From the NCBI GenBank assembly GCA_947579665.1, contig OX388344.1, positions 14,502,346 to 14,566,345 of the forward strand: 64,000 nucleotides of DNA, in the 5' to 3' direction. The translations under genes and the position numbers were made by a program. Source of the DNA: Sympetrum striolatum. Lineage: Eukaryota > Arthropoda > Insecta > Odonata > Libellulidae. Every line of letters begins with the position of its first letter. Within the stretch, counting starts at the first letter, position 1. Under the pieces are notes generated by a model. The model was not told where the DNA came from and did no database searches. It saw nothing but the letters and a program-made list of their open reading frames with translations. Below are positions 1-11,949 of the stretch, one piece after another.

Positions 1-186
1 TACCATGTTCCACCTAGAGCGACTAGACTAACTCCTCTTCTCCATGTTCCTTCATTTAGATTGTCCCTTGCTCAACGTTCCCTACTTTATAGACTTCCAA
101 ACCTTTTGAATTCCCTACCTCCTTCCATAGACCCCTTCAGTCTGTCGCTTGACGCATTCTTAAATTCTGTGAATTCCTGTAAATAA
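1..186 (+). pseudogene. C-terminal end of a non-LTR retrotransposon (LINE) ORF2
   Basis: Frame +1 is open from the window edge to TAA at 184-186. It reads like the extreme C-terminus of a Jockey/CR1/L2-type reverse transcriptase protein, a Ser/Leu/Pro-rich tail containing RLSLAQRSLLYRLPNLLNSL. The body of the element lies outside the window. The 3' UTR starts after the stop, is broken at about 230 by the RTE-like element, and resumes at about 3441. The clade is inferred from the tail only. Confidence 0.7.
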
Positions 187-238
187 TTTTCCTGCTTTGG
201 TCGTATTCTGTTTATATATATATATATCATCATCATCA

Positions 239-3160
239 TCAGCCATTTTCAATCCGACGTCGGATGTAGGCCTCCCCAAGTACTTTCCAATTTTCTCTGT
301 CCTGAGCTTCTCGTTGCCACGTTACACCTAAGTACTTGATGATGTCTCTGTTCCACCTGTCCATAGGTCGTCTTCTTGGTCTCTTCACATCTCTTGGTAT
401 CCAGTTGAGAACTGCAGATGTCCAACGGTTGTCGTTTCTTCTTGCAATATGGCCGGCCCACCTCCATTTCAGTGATCTTACCTTATCTATTATGTCTGTA
501 ACTCCAGTCATCATTCTCACCCAAGTGTTTCGTTTCCTGTCTCTTCTTGTGATTCCCAGCAGGCAGCGCTCCATGCTCCTTTGCGTTGTCTGAAGTCTCT
601 GGGTTATTGCAGCATTTAACACCCAAGTTTCACTTCCATAGGTCAAGACAGGTAAAATGCATTGGTTGAAGACCTTCCTCTTCAAAACCATTGGCATTCT
701 TGACTTCAGAATGTGTGAGTTCCTTCCAAATGCGCTCCAGCCAAGTTTCATTCTTCTGTTTACTTCATTAATCCTGTTTTTCTCTCCTGTTGTTACAAGT
801 TGTCCCAGGTATGTGTATTCCAAGCAAACATCCAGAGGTTTTCCTTGAAGTTTGACTGGCTCTTGCACTGTAAAAGAATTATACATTACCTTTGTTTTTG
901 TTAGGTTTATCCTGAGTCCTATCTTCTGTCCTGCTTTGTTTAGCTCTTCAAGTCTTGAAGTTAGATCTTCTGCGTTAGCTGCAAAGAGAACTATATCATC
1001 TGCAAAACGGAGGTGACTGATGTACTCCCCATTTACTCTTAACCCCTTCTCTTCCCAATCAAGGGTTTTAAAAACTTCTTCTAAAATGGCTGTGAACAAG
1101 ATGGGAGATAGACCGTCACCTTGTCGAACTCCCTTCTCAATCTTGAATTCATCGGTCTCTTCATGAAGCATTACAGAAGCTGTGGCATTCTCGTAGACAC
1201 TGCGCAAGAGGCGGATGTACTCAGAATCTATCCCTTGATTCTTCAGAGCTTTCAGAGTGGAGGAGGTACTTACCGAGTCGAAGGCCTGTTCATAATCTAC
1301 AAAGCAAAGGACGAGTGGCATCTCGTATTCATTCGTTCTGTTTATAATTTCCTGTAGTGTGTGGATGTGGTCCATAGTGCTGAAGCCTTTCCGGAATCCC
1401 GCTTGTTCTCTAGGCTGGGCTGAAGACAGGGTCATCTTAAGACGTTCCGCTATTATCCTCATGAATGTTTTGTAGACAACTGGAAGGAGGCTAATGGGGC
1501 GATAGTTCTTCAAATCTTCTTTGCTTCCTTTCTTGTGCAGAAGGGCAATCCTTGCGTGGTTCCATTCCTTGGGAATCATTCCTTGTTTTAGACAATTACT
1601 GAATAATTGTGCTAAAACATTAGCAATTTCTGTTCCACCAGCTTTCAGATATTCCGCCAACACCCCATCTGCTCCTCCTGCTTTCCCATTCTTCATCTGC
1701 TTAATCGCCGCCATTACTTCTTCTGGGAGGATTGAGAGGAGATTTTGTGAGCTTTGGCTTTCATCTTGGTTCTCCTCTTCGGCGTTTCCTATCTTCTTGT
1801 ATAGGTTGCCAAAGTATTCTGCTACAATCCTCAATATTGCTGGTCTGTTATATGTTGTGGTGCCATCTCCTTTCTGTAAGGCTAAAATCTGTTTCTTACC
1901 AATTGCTAGGCGTCTTCTAGCCCTCTTTATGCTTTTGTTATTTTCTATGGCCTCTTGCACAATCTTTTCATTAAAATTCCTCACGTCTTCCTTGATTGCT
2001 AATCTGATGGCTTTGCAAAGCTCGGCATATTCGATATTATCTCTTGGAGTGTTTAAATTCTTCAGTTCCTTCCGTCGTTTCATCATTTTCCGGGTTCTAT
2101 CACTAAATTTCTTATCCTTAGGTTTTCTTGGCATGCTTGCTACTTCCTCTGCCGCTTTCTTTACAATTTCCATAACTTTGGTTTCGAGTTCTTCCTCCTG
2201 AAGTGCTGAGAATCTATTTCTAAGTTTCAGCTGAAACTTTTTCTCGTTATTTGATAGTTTATCAATATTTATCTCCTCCTTCTTGCAAGAAACCAACTTC
2301 TCTCGTTCCATCCGGGGGTTAATATTGATTCTGCATCTAACAATTCTGTGGTCACTTCCAGTGTTGAAATTATTCAAAACTTCACAGTTAGTTACAGTGT
2401 AGAGTCTGTTTACCAATATGTAGTCTATTTCATTTTTTGTTCCATTGGGACCTCTCCACGTCCATTTCCTTGTAGGATTTTTCTTAAAGTATGTATTTGT
2501 TATATACATATTGGTGCATTCTGCAAACTCTACTAAGCGGTGACCTCGCTCATTTCTCTGGCCCAGTCCATATTGTCCTGCGACAGTGTCATCAGTTTCC
2601 CGCTGCCCTACACGAGCATTAAAATCTCCCATAATGACTTTATAGTAGTGGGCCTCCTTGTCATGTTCAGTGCCGAGAGTTTGGTAGAAGTTTTCAATTT
2701 CCTCTTCGCTGCTTGCCGCTGTTGGTGCGTAGACTTGGATGACCTGTACTGAGTAACGCTCATTGATCTTCAGTATGAGTTTACAAATTCTATCTGATAC
2801 ACCTTCGATTTTCACCACATTATCCTTCCATCTCTTGTTGATCAAAAATCCAACGCCTCCATTTCTTCCATCCTTGGTGCCCCTGTAAAAGAATAAGTGT
2901 CCTTCCTTCAGTGTAAGTAGCTCCTCTGATTTTCTTCTGACTTCGCTGAGACCGATGATATCCCATTTTATCTTCTCTGCTTCATTGAGTAGCTCCAGCA
3001 GTCGTTCTTCACTCTTCAAGCTGCGGCAGTTGTAGGTTGTGAATTGCAGGGTAGTAATTCTTTTCTTCATGATGGACCTCTTCAATGCCACCACCTCCCG
3101 GACATCCGAATGGGTGGTGCTTTTACGTCCGGATATATTTCCATTAAAGAAGCTCATCAT
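239..3160 (-). CDS. RTE-like non-LTR retrotransposon: endonuclease-reverse transcriptase
   Basis: A single uninterrupted 973-codon frame. The N-terminal third is an APE-type endonuclease with GDFNARVG near residue 178 and SDHRIV near residue 269. The middle is a reverse transcriptase with DYEQAFDSV, GVRQGDGLSPILF and the catalytic FADD near residue 720. The C-terminus has the Arg/Trp-rich RWAGHIARR region. There is no separate ORF1, which together with the RT motifs and a 3' end in ATG/ATA microsatellite (on the - strand) fits the RTE/BovB group. The first Met lies in a short leader, so a downstream Met could be the real start. It copies the element by target-primed reverse transcription. No stop or frameshift is seen, so this is a young copy. 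Confidence 0.9.
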   Translation of the reverse strand: MMSFFNGNISGRKSTTHSDVREVVALKRSIMKKRITTLQFTTYNCRSLKSEERLLELLNEAEKIKWDIIGLSEVRRKSEELLTLKEGHLFFYRGTKDGRNGGVGFLINKRWKDNVVKIEGVSDRICKLILKINERYSVQVIQVYAPTAASSEEEIENFYQTLGTEHDKEAHYYKVIMGDFNARVGQRETDDTVAGQYGLGQRNERGHRLVEFAECTNMYITNTYFKKNPTRKWTWRGPNGTKNEIDYILVNRLYTVTNCEVLNNFNTGSDHRIVRCRININPRMEREKLVSCKKEEINIDKLSNNEKKFQLKLRNRFSALQEEELETKVMEIVKKAAEEVASMPRKPKDKKFSDRTRKMMKRRKELKNLNTPRDNIEYAELCKAIRLAIKEDVRNFNEKIVQEAIENNKSIKRARRRLAIGKKQILALQKGDGTTTYNRPAILRIVAEYFGNLYKKIGNAEEENQDESQSSQNLLSILPEEVMAAIKQMKNGKAGGADGVLAEYLKAGGTEIANVLAQLFSNCLKQGMIPKEWNHARIALLHKKGSKEDLKNYRPISLLPVVYKTFMRIIAERLKMTLSSAQPREQAGFRKGFSTMDHIHTLQEIINRTNEYEMPLVLCFVDYEQAFDSVSTSSTLKALKNQGIDSEYIRLLRSVYENATASVMLHEETDEFKIEKGVRQGDGLSPILFTAILEEVFKTLDWEEKGLRVNGEYISHLRFADDIVLFAANAEDLTSRLEELNKAGQKIGLRINLTKTKVMYNSFTVQEPVKLQGKPLDVCLEYTYLGQLVTTGEKNRINEVNRRMKLGWSAFGRNSHILKSRMPMVLKRKVFNQCILPVLTYGSETWVLNAAITQRLQTTQRSMERCLLGITRRDRKRNTWVRMMTGVTDIIDKVRSLKWRWAGHIARRNDNRWTSAVLNWIPRDVKRPRRRPMDRWNRDIIKYLGVTWQREAQDRENWKVLGEAYIRRRIENG

Positions 3161-3366
3161 GAAAATTGTACTTGTATTTGGGGGGGTTAGGACAATAATT
3201 CACCAGGCTGTCCTACTGCCGGTTGGTGAATGCCACTTTCATTATTTGGCCGGAGATATTGTTGAAGCCTTCTTAGCATGGTTGAACCTGGGCTATGCAT
3301 CGCCTCCAACCTCCGTTAACACCCCTCCGCCCCGATGAGGCAATGAACTGTGGCGGTGATGAGGAG

Positions 3367-3369
<3 letters not shown>
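3161..3369 (-). mobile_element. 5' leader of the RTE-like element
   Basis: GC-richer sequence between the RTE-like frame and the (TA)n run, in the position of the element's 5' UTR. The boundary is inferred from the abrupt change to (TA)n at 3370. Confidence 0.45.

Positions 3370-3440
<71 letters not shown>
3370..3440. repeat. (TA)n microsatellite
   Basis: About 70 bases of uninterrupted TA dinucleotides abutting the 5' end of the RTE-like element. A shorter TA run sits at its 3' end (214-227), so the element may have inserted into, or duplicated, a TA-rich target. Confidence 0.95.
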
Positions 3441-3442
<2 letters not shown>

Positions 3443-3600
3443 ATTCTTAGTTTAATTTGTTCAATTTTTATTTCGTATTTTCATGTATATTTATGTTAAA
3501 TTTGTTATGTTAAGTGCATTCACTGTAAAATGGTTTCAGAACTGTATGTGGATCTTTGAATAAATAAATAAATAAATAAATAAATATAATTTTCTAGCGT

Positions 3601-6300
3601 CTGATTAAAGCGATGAATCGAAAGTTGAGCAAGGAATGAGTCGACATGAAGACAAAAACGCCATTTTGAATGTTTCGTCGTCTGAACTGGAAAGAAATAC
3701 GCCCTCACGAATAATGCGGTGAAAATACAACCCAATTCACACGCCGCGTCACGAGGGAAAATTCTTGAAGGATCGAAGGACATGTGTTGTCGATATTGAT
3801 ATCCCTAACAACGCCCCGACAATAGTTCGCTTCTCGAATTCATACGCCTTTCACTGAATTCATGAGGACCAAGTTCCAAAGATAATTCACGATGACGATT
3901 TATAACGTCCTAGTTCCAGCCACATATCGATGTCAAAACCCTTGCGAATGTAATAAAACATAAAGTGGATGTCCAGTATATTTCAATAAAAGGAAGCATA
4001 GAATTATTTTTCTCCGTACAAATTTCAGCTTCTTTATGATATTAAGTTCCTTTATGTCATAAAATATCAGGAAATTGATCTTTATCGTATAGTATATTCT
4101 CCATATTTTATTTACATATCCGTGTGAGAGTTTTCTTAATGATAGTACGGAGCCTTTCTAATATCAACACCAAAATATTAACTCCCAAAATCACTCAAAT
4201 TTATTTCTTCATTTCATTTCTTGGTTAACAATTACCATTGATTTTCACAACAACCAGAATACGAGAGACGTAATTTTTTTCAGCTCTTATCCGGTAGCTA
4301 TCGGATGTCCTATAGCTGTAGGTTTTAATGAGGATTATGAACGAGAAAGAAATTCTAAAATATTCTAAAATTAAAAGAAAAGATAATTCTCCATATTTTT
4401 AGTGTGTTTACTAAAGTTGACTATATTACTCAGCTATAACAGTAGAAGTATTGTTAACAGTGATTCTAAATAGTAATAGTAATTTTCATGAAAATCGGTC
4501 TGCAGTTGATTTCTTAGAGAAAAGTTGTGGTGGAATTGAGATGAGATTTGGCATTGAAATATCAGCGATCTCTTCTCGATGCAGTTTTCATTCTTTCTAA
4601 GATTCAAATGATCGACATTAACGTTCATAAGTAATCTTTTATAGATAAAATTGAAAATACTCGCTGGTAATGTTAAAGAAAATCCAAGAATTAGAAAAGG
4701 AAATCATCGATGCTGAACTGGTGAAAAAGGGTCAGAAGATGGGGAAAGTGAGTGCTAAGACTTGTTGAAAAGGATTTTCTTACAAAAAAAAGGAAAAATG
4801 GAAAAAAATCTACGTCATTAGCTATCGTTGGTAGGATAATACGAGCGGTTAGTCAGAGACTTTTAAATAATATGAAAAATTCCAGAACAAGTGCTATTCA
4901 TTGGAGCGATTCACACAAAAAGGGTAGAGCAATTAAACTCCATTTTACTTTCTAAAGCTGCGGTAAAAAAGGAATACGATAATTGACAAATAGAAAATTG
5001 ACGTCTGCGTTACGGTTCATTGAGTAAAACCCATTTTCATGTGAAGCTAAAGTAAAGAGCGCTTTGGACTTTTCGTATTGATCTCAAACTGACCTTTTGA
5101 AAATGAGCAAATGTCACACCCTTCCACTTGCTTCTTTCCACCAGAAATAACACTGAAGCCAAGGAATTCTTGGTCTGTATTCCGGTAAAATTCTCATTCT
5201 ATGAAAATTATAAAAATTGAAATACATATGAAACAGCAAAGCAAAACCAAAACTAATTGGAAGAAGGAATGACGACTAATTTCCAAAGAACGGTGCAACG
5301 GGAAAATAATGGTGATATTTACCAACGGCTTTCAAAATCATTATGCTTCCACAGTAAACTTACACATTATATATTAAATTATACAGTATTCATAATTACA
5401 AGTCTCCTAAGAGAGAAGGAACTTAAAATTATCTAAGAATAGTTTTTTTAAGAGCCTAGTCGCGTAGAAAATTGTTGAATTGAATTTAAGGTTGAGTTTG
5501 GAAAGTTTATGCTTATAATCGATTATTCTACACTCTCAATCTACTGAACCAGTAAATATATAGGCTCACTAAATTAGCGATAGGATAAAACATTTGAAGC
5601 CAATTAGAGAGCGTAATGCGTATTGAGAATTCAATCTTTTTATATTACTTATATCTTCCAGCCAAATCATTCTTTTTGTACTTTTTTCTGTCCTTTCATC
5701 ATATTTAGCGATTCCAATTACATCACTCAGCAGATTTGCGCAAATATCGACTCTAATGTCACTGTTGGGCAGTGCCTTTCCCTCCAACGACGCCAATGCA
5801 GTGTCGAAACAACGAGAAATCAACTTAATTCGATGATTATCCCATCGATAAAGTCTCCTCTGGATGTAGTAGCTAAAAGATATGCAAAACCTTAAAATGA
5901 AACGTTATAATTTGAGATGCAGAAAATTAGACGAACATAACTTTGAATACAATGCTTAGATCATGTTATGAAATCAACATCTTAACATTTCCAATCCTAA
6001 AGATTCGAATAAAAGGGTTAATATTTAATTCGTATTGAGCAAAAACATAACTTCAGCGTCAACTCACAACATTTTTTCTCTATGAAGTTGTTATCTGTGA
6101 CTTTCATCCTTTTCTCGAATGAAAATAAAGAAAAATCTTACACATGGTTCCGATATCGTTGCTTCCAAAACTAATAGATCCTTCAGATTTGTACAATTAT
6201 GAGACTCACTGCTGCTAAACATTTACAAATTACCTAACTTAAGGAATGCGTTATTTGAAGCAATAGCTTCTTAGTTTTTATAATCCTCAACCACTCAAAT
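3601..6300. other. AT-rich non-coding stretch, nothing recognised
   Basis: No frame here resembles a protein and no inverted repeats, tRNA-like folds or known elements stand out. It lies downstream of the BICDR-like first exon on the - strand, so it is probably intron of that gene or intergenic. Confidence 0.5.
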
Positions 6301-6315
6301 CTTGATTTTACGGCC

Positions 6316-6640
6316 ATGTCGATCCTCTGGCAAGAACGAGTCGCTAAGAAAGTGCGTTTTATTCTAAGGCTTAGTTCGCGGGAGCCCACGAAGCGTTTCA
6401 TTGTTCCCCTAATTCGTCGGGGCCCGTTAGAGGCCCCTGAGGTCCCGCTGCGGGAATTGGAGCGTCACAGATCGAGTTATCGGAGCAGTTTGAGAAATTA
6501 AAAGCGCTTTCTCTTTCCCTCGATCCGGGTTTAGATAACAGGGATTCGAAAATGGCGCCTCCGTCTGACACGAGCGAAACCGAGGAAAAGGGCAGTCGCC
6601 TCTGCAGGTGAGATGAAACACACACGATGTAAAGGGCAAA
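6316..6640. promoter_or_regulatory. GC-rich, CpG-containing island in AT-rich DNA
   Basis: Composition changes sharply to GC- and CpG-rich sequence for about 300 bases. It contains ATG at 6552 in a good context (AAAATGG), an 18-codon frame beginning MAPPSDTSETEEKGSRLC, and CAG|GTGAGA, a strong splice-donor match, at 6605-6613. It could be a promoter with a first exon on the + strand, an enhancer in the adaptor gene's long intron, or chance. No downstream partner exon was identified. Confidence 0.3.
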
Positions 6641-8027
6641 GAGACGCAAAGACCAGGATTTCGTTTCGTAGGTAATTGAAGAGTGCGCGTAACGTTCTTT
6701 AGGAAAGGTATGTCTCCATAGTCTTTGGAAATAAAGCGAGTTAGACAAGAGGTCGGCGTAGCTTTGTTTCTTACAGAGATCTACCATCCGGAACACCGGT
6801 AGATATCTCGAAGGTTCGTTTTCACCTGTTAGTTTCTACATTTTCCGCAACTTCTATACGTTTGCTTTGCTGTGCAGGGTAGAGGAAGCAAGATGATTCC
6901 GATTTCCCTTTGTTGATTGAAATATTTCCTTTGTTTTACATAATACCATTCAGAATTTATTTTTAGGAGAACGAAGAGTAGCATATTTGTAATGATTTTT
7001 ATCCAACTTTGAATTCAAATTCGACATCATGACGGTGAAATGTAGCATACTTCATACAGCATTTTCTAAGAAAATCCGAACAACATATCGTGGTATATAA
7101 TTAATATGAATAGTGTAAAGCGTAAATTGCAAAACATATACAATGTAGATAAAGGATAAGGCTCATACCAAATTTTGCAATATTAACAACATGACGCAAT
7201 TACTCAAAATTAATTCGATATTAGTCATATAAGATTTAAAATGAAAAATTCACATGAATTATATATATAAAAAATATATAATCATGATTAAAAATTTCCT
7301 TACATATTGACGATTAATCTCACTAAGTCCACTATATCCACAAAGTGTAATTTATAAATTTCACTAATAAATTAAAAAATACTTCCCTTCTTTCTTAGTG
7401 AATTTTAGAATAAAGTTCTATCAGATTTTACTTGAGATTATTAATTATAATAAGCAAGGTGGTAAAACTCACATAAAATTGGGTCCGGCTGAAAATTTGA
7501 AGGAAATTAGTTGAAATAGATAAAAGATGCCTTATCAATCGGCAATTGATTAGCCTTTATAAGCCCTCTCTTGAATTTCAGCGGGACGATTTCTCCTTGG
7601 AGATTAAACTCGATCTAATGTCAAAGACAGATGAAGAATTAGACTTCTTTTAGAACCTAACAATAAGAAAACAAGACTACGTTGACGACATTTTGGTCAA
7701 ATCCAAGTCACTCTAAAAAAGTGAAGTTTAAGAATCACGGATCCGTCCATCTTCCATGATACTCTAATGCAAGAAAAGATTAATTTAGCATGTATTTGCA
7801 AAATTTCTCCATTATTCTGATATTTAGATACATACAATAATGCACAAAAGTTAAGAAAAAAATAATTTTCTATGAGTTTTATTTGAAAAATTTCGATATC
7901 AACCACCGTTTAGGCGTCGTATCATAATTAACCAATTTTCTGGCTATTACGACATATTTACTTAAAATGTCGCTTTCATTTATATGGATGGAGAATGTTA
8001 GGATTAAAGAGGTCCTGATGAGGGTAA
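6641..8027. other. AT-rich non-coding stretch, nothing recognised
   Basis: No coding frame of recognisable composition and no repeat structure seen. Confidence 0.5.
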
Positions 8028-8237
8028 ATGAAAAAAAGAAGATTGGTCGATTTGATAATCCAAAGGAAGAAAAATTGGATGGGGCATGCATTTAGAAGGG
8101 GCAGCTTACTTGTGCTGGAAGTGGAGGGACAAGTGAAGAGCGGAGGATATGGAAAATTGGAGAAACAACACCTACGCGAGCGGACTGCCCATGATGATGA
8201 GAATTCCTTTAATGAATTCAGTTTTTTTAGGAAATAA
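8028..8237 (+). pseudogene. Degraded LINE C-terminal fragment
   Basis: The frame contains LIIQRKKNWMGHAFRRGSLL followed by an EGQV-like motif, the signature C-terminal Trp-Gly-His region of RTE/R1-like endonuclease-RT proteins. Codons before and after it are out of frame or deleted relative to the family, so this is a short relic. Confidence 0.6.
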
Positions 8238-10420
8238 AATGGACCTTTTAGGTCTATAGGTGAGCTGTTATTCTTATGTTAGGTTAAATAGGGCAGCATC
8301 GAGTGCCTGGTAGCTAGCTAATCACTCTTTCTCATTTAATATCCATACATTATGCCTAATCCTTTTCATCGTATGCTTTATTTTGTGTAAATTTATCAAA
8401 GACACTATGTGATGATGGAGACCATTCAAGAGCTGAAGAGACTACAAAAAAATAGCGCATCCTTAAAAATAATTGGTAAAATAAAAAATTAGATAAATTA
8501 TAGCAATTTTAAACTTTGGAGCAAAAGAAATGTTGTAGTTTCCCATTACGAACCACCCTTTCTGCATTTGGGATTTATTGTAAATGCCGTGATAATCATA
8601 TATTGCTAAGTACCTGCGCAATGCAGGGTTTTATAACAAGTAATGTCATGATTTTAATTTAAAAGAAGTTCCCTTTTAAAAGAAGAATGTTTGTCTCTAT
8701 TACGTTATAATCTTTTATCTATTAGCGGAACCATTTATCTGAGGTATTTGTTCCCCTGCACTCATATACATATCTAGTACTCAATCAGCTTTTTTATGAA
8801 TGTTTATATTTTACTTAAATTAATAAAATCTTCTCACAATGTGTTGATCATATAATTTATGATTATACATCATAGAAACATCGATGCCAATATACCAAAA
8901 TTTATTGAAGACTTTCCTTTTTGACGGATGTAGAATTTTTTTGCTATTGAACTCCGCAGAAACTTTTTAGATTACTCGATCATGATTATGATGTAGTCTC
9001 TACATTTGTCAGGCTTGATGGTTAGATTTATAATTAGTCAATTAAATCTTAAAGCTCAGTTCGCAGACCGACGACAAGGGCACACATCTGTTTCTTGAGC
9101 ACTCATCCGCAATATAAGTAGTTTACTCTTAGATCAAGTCCAACTCCATGATTTCAACAGTTAGATTTCTATAAAGCGAAACCAACTGTTAGATTCGCCC
9201 ATTTTGGGATAGCTTTCATCCGGAAAATGACGATTATCAAAGAACACGTTTGATGCTATTCCGTCGCGTGATGAGAACAGACTCATTTTAATGACTGTCC
9301 TGATTCAGTGTGCGTTATACGGTCATATGCGTCCCAAATGTTAAATGAATATACAATTTTCTCTCCTTATCCTCGGCAGCCGTGTCTCAGCATTATTTTC
9401 TGCGTTGCGCGCTGTCCTCAATCTCTGACCCGTGAAGCTCGAGAACACGCGAACGTATTACAGATTTTTTTTAAATCCCCTTACAGAGAACAGCACTGAT
9501 TTGGTATGAAGAAGAACTGGTCCCCGAAGGAAATTTACAATTTATTAGGAACCTACTCTTATTTTATACACGACATTTTTATTACCTTTCTAGCAAATTT
9601 CAAAGTGTTAAGTTTGTTAAAAATTGACATACTTCGAGGATTAGTTGATGAATGCCAGCTCAGTGGAATTTTTTATACTGCCGGTTTTATAAGCATGCAA
9701 TTTCTTCCATCATAGTGTCAATAGTTATATAGTGAGAATAGTTGCAAATGACTCGTAAACACGGTGAATAGCAATTTTTCAAGTAACGGATCAAAATAAA
9801 CTGATAAACTGGTCATTTTTAGAGCATTCTTCATGCATGCATGTATTACAATACCTCTGTTCAGTTTTTGAAATAAAATTCAAGTTTAGCAGAACTTTAA
9901 TTTGTTTTAATAGGATAAACATTGAATGTTATTTGTATATCCTGTCATACTCTATTAAGGCTGAAATAAAGTTTAATGAGAATTTTTAATGAACAACAAA
10001 AATGTGCAGTCGCGATGTACATACGTTTAAAATGTATATTTTCCCTGTGTTGGGCGATTTACCCCCAAAATTTGTTTGTTTTGATTCGATGAAATGAGAA
10101 ATCGAATTATATAAAACATTCGCATTCCATGAGTAGCAAGAATTCTTCAGCAACACGTCTTTTTTCACGTGATATGTCGGAAGAAAAGCATTTTGCTTAG
10201 CGCCGCCTCGTACCCTCCCTCGAAGGGTATGCGGTGTGTCATCATTTTCTGCAAGTTCAAATCTGTCGTGCGTAAAATGATAGCAAGGGGTCGGGAGACC
10301 TCCTCAAGATCGTATAAGTCTGCATAAAGAAGAGTCCTCCCTTTCAGGCAACCGCATGAAAGAACCATCGGCAGCAGAAGTGCGTTCTAAAAATATTTAA
10401 TGGACACCGGGAGGAAGCAC
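8238..10420. other. AT-rich non-coding stretch
   Basis: No gene or repeat is recognised. A short CpG-richer patch lies at about 9365-9445, too small to interpret. Confidence 0.45.
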
Positions 10421-10429
10421 TAACAATGA

Positions 10430-10740
10430 GAACCGGAACTGATCTCCGACACCCAGGGGGGGCCATTCCATTAGGGCTCCGTTTCCTTGCACCTTGGCCC
10501 ATTCATTCCTCCCACGCGGCCCTAATATTGTTTTTTTGGTGAGGAGCAGATGTCCATATGGGCCCCTTCACCGGAAGCGAGCGAAGATTAGCCCCGGCGC
10601 GTGCCCACAACTAGAGCGGATGGCAAACGATCGGCTCCGTGAAATTCGCTCCAATTCTCGGCGAAGAGATTTGCGATGAAATGACTATCGCTTTCAAAGA
10701 GTGGTTTATCGGAGATCCACTCGTTCATTGGCTCCGGTTT
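10430..10740. promoter_or_regulatory. Second GC-rich island
   Basis: About 300 bases of GC-rich, CpG-containing sequence between AT-rich flanks. No frame has a recognisable product. Position inside the presumed first intron of the BICDR-like gene suggests an enhancer or alternative promoter, but this is inference from composition alone. Confidence 0.3.
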
Positions 10741-11830
10741 TGCGAGATTTCTTACGATAATTGAGTTGCTATCGGTAACAGAAGTAAAAGGTTTTATCCG
10801 ATAAAATAGTTTTATTCTATGAATTTGTGAGCGAGAGACGTAGGAATGTATCCTTAAACTTTATTATAAGATTATATAAGAGGAAACAGAAATATCTTGC
10901 AAGGATGGTCCATTAAGAGAAGTTAAATACTCGTTTCTCAACAGAGTGGTAAAAGTTGCATTTTGAATTTAAAGTATTGATGGCCATTTAAAATTTGCCG
11001 ATTTTGCGATTGAGAGCATAGTTGTCTCTAATATTTTCCGTCTTTGAGTGGCAAGGAAATTACTGCAGGTTTTTAGGTTACGCTATTGCCAAGAAATAAT
11101 GTAATGTAATTCATTATGAATGTTACCCATACTTCATTAATGTAATGAATGAAGAGTATGAACATATTTTCCAGTGTTTTATGAGTTGATGTGGGAGGGG
11201 TGAAGTCTTTCACCAGACGTCAGTCATCCTGAGGTAGGAATTAAATAAATAAATAACATTAAAAAAACAAAAGATACGTCGAATTCAGAGCCTATGAACA
11301 GCAAACTAAATGTTGGAAGTTAAAAGTGTAAATGAAGTTTGCAGTTTGCTGATTTAAATACGTATGACATATTGATAGTCAGAGGAAACAATGACCAATC
11401 CGTTTAAATATACAATATGGGATTTATATGCTGCGCTTTTAAGTGTTAAAATCTCTATTTACCTTCTACTCAAATAATCACTCAAGAATTACATGTGTAA
11501 TTTTCTGATTTTCAGAAAAAAACAGTCAGTAGAAATTATTTGGTGACCGAAAGCCTACTTATGCTTATCTCCACAAAAACCTACGGACGAACAACACTAG
11601 ATTAAATTAATACAAAGTGCACGCAATTTCCTTACAATACGCAATACAATTACTGTGGAAAAGTAAGAGGTTAGAAATGTAATTTGATGGAATTCAAACA
11701 ATTTATGTGTATAATTAATAAAAAGTACAATCGGTTATAATTCGCGAACGCCAAAGAGATTATTTACTGAATATGTTATACTTATATTTTAAAGGACTGA
11801 AGAGATATCGAAGAGCGTTCGCGAATGAAT
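10741..11830. other. AT-rich non-coding stretch, nothing recognised
   Basis: No coding potential or repeat organisation seen. Confidence 0.5.
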
Positions 11831-11884
11831 CCAATTGAACAAAAACACAACTGAATGAGGAGAGTATGTTCCACAGTATATTTT

Positions 11885-11940
11885 GTTATTTCGACCGGTT
11901 TCGGCCAAAGATGGCCATCATCTGGTAAATATCAGTACAA
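11885..11940 (-). ncRNA. Hammerhead-like conserved stem-loop, Penelope-type relic candidate
   Basis: On the - strand the order is AGATGA, a hairpin with GGCC arms, then GAAAC and CGGTC. This resembles the catalytic core of type-I hammerhead ribozymes (CUGAUGA, stem II, GAAA, short stem III, UH cleavage site), with one core base changed at the start. The same layout recurs in the foldback at 28549-28719 with different paired bases. Penelope-like retroelements are known to carry minimal hammerheads, and the assignment here is inference. Activity is doubtful with the altered core. Confidence 0.35.
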
Positions 11941-11949
11941 ATACAGCAT

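Larger units (their letters stand above)
187..3600 (+). mobile_element. LINE 3' UTR split by an RTE-like insertion
   Basis: The 3' UTR begins after the stop at 186 and runs into a short TA repeat at 214-227. The RTE-like element then occupies about 228-3369. After a second (TA)n run, AT-rich sequence continues at about 3441 and ends in an (AATA)n/(TAAA)n tail at 3558-3586, the usual end of a CR1/L2/Jockey-like LINE. The two flanks joined make a normal stop-3'UTR-tail arrangement, so this is a nested insertion. Confidence 0.55.

Noticed and set aside
336..3338. Several + strand open frames of 60-226 codons
   Set aside because: They are antisense to the intact RTE-like reverse transcriptase and have no recognisable motifs.
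6398..6796. 132-codon - strand frame over the GC-rich island
   Set aside because: Composition-driven openness. No domain, and it does not continue the BICDR-like coiled coil.
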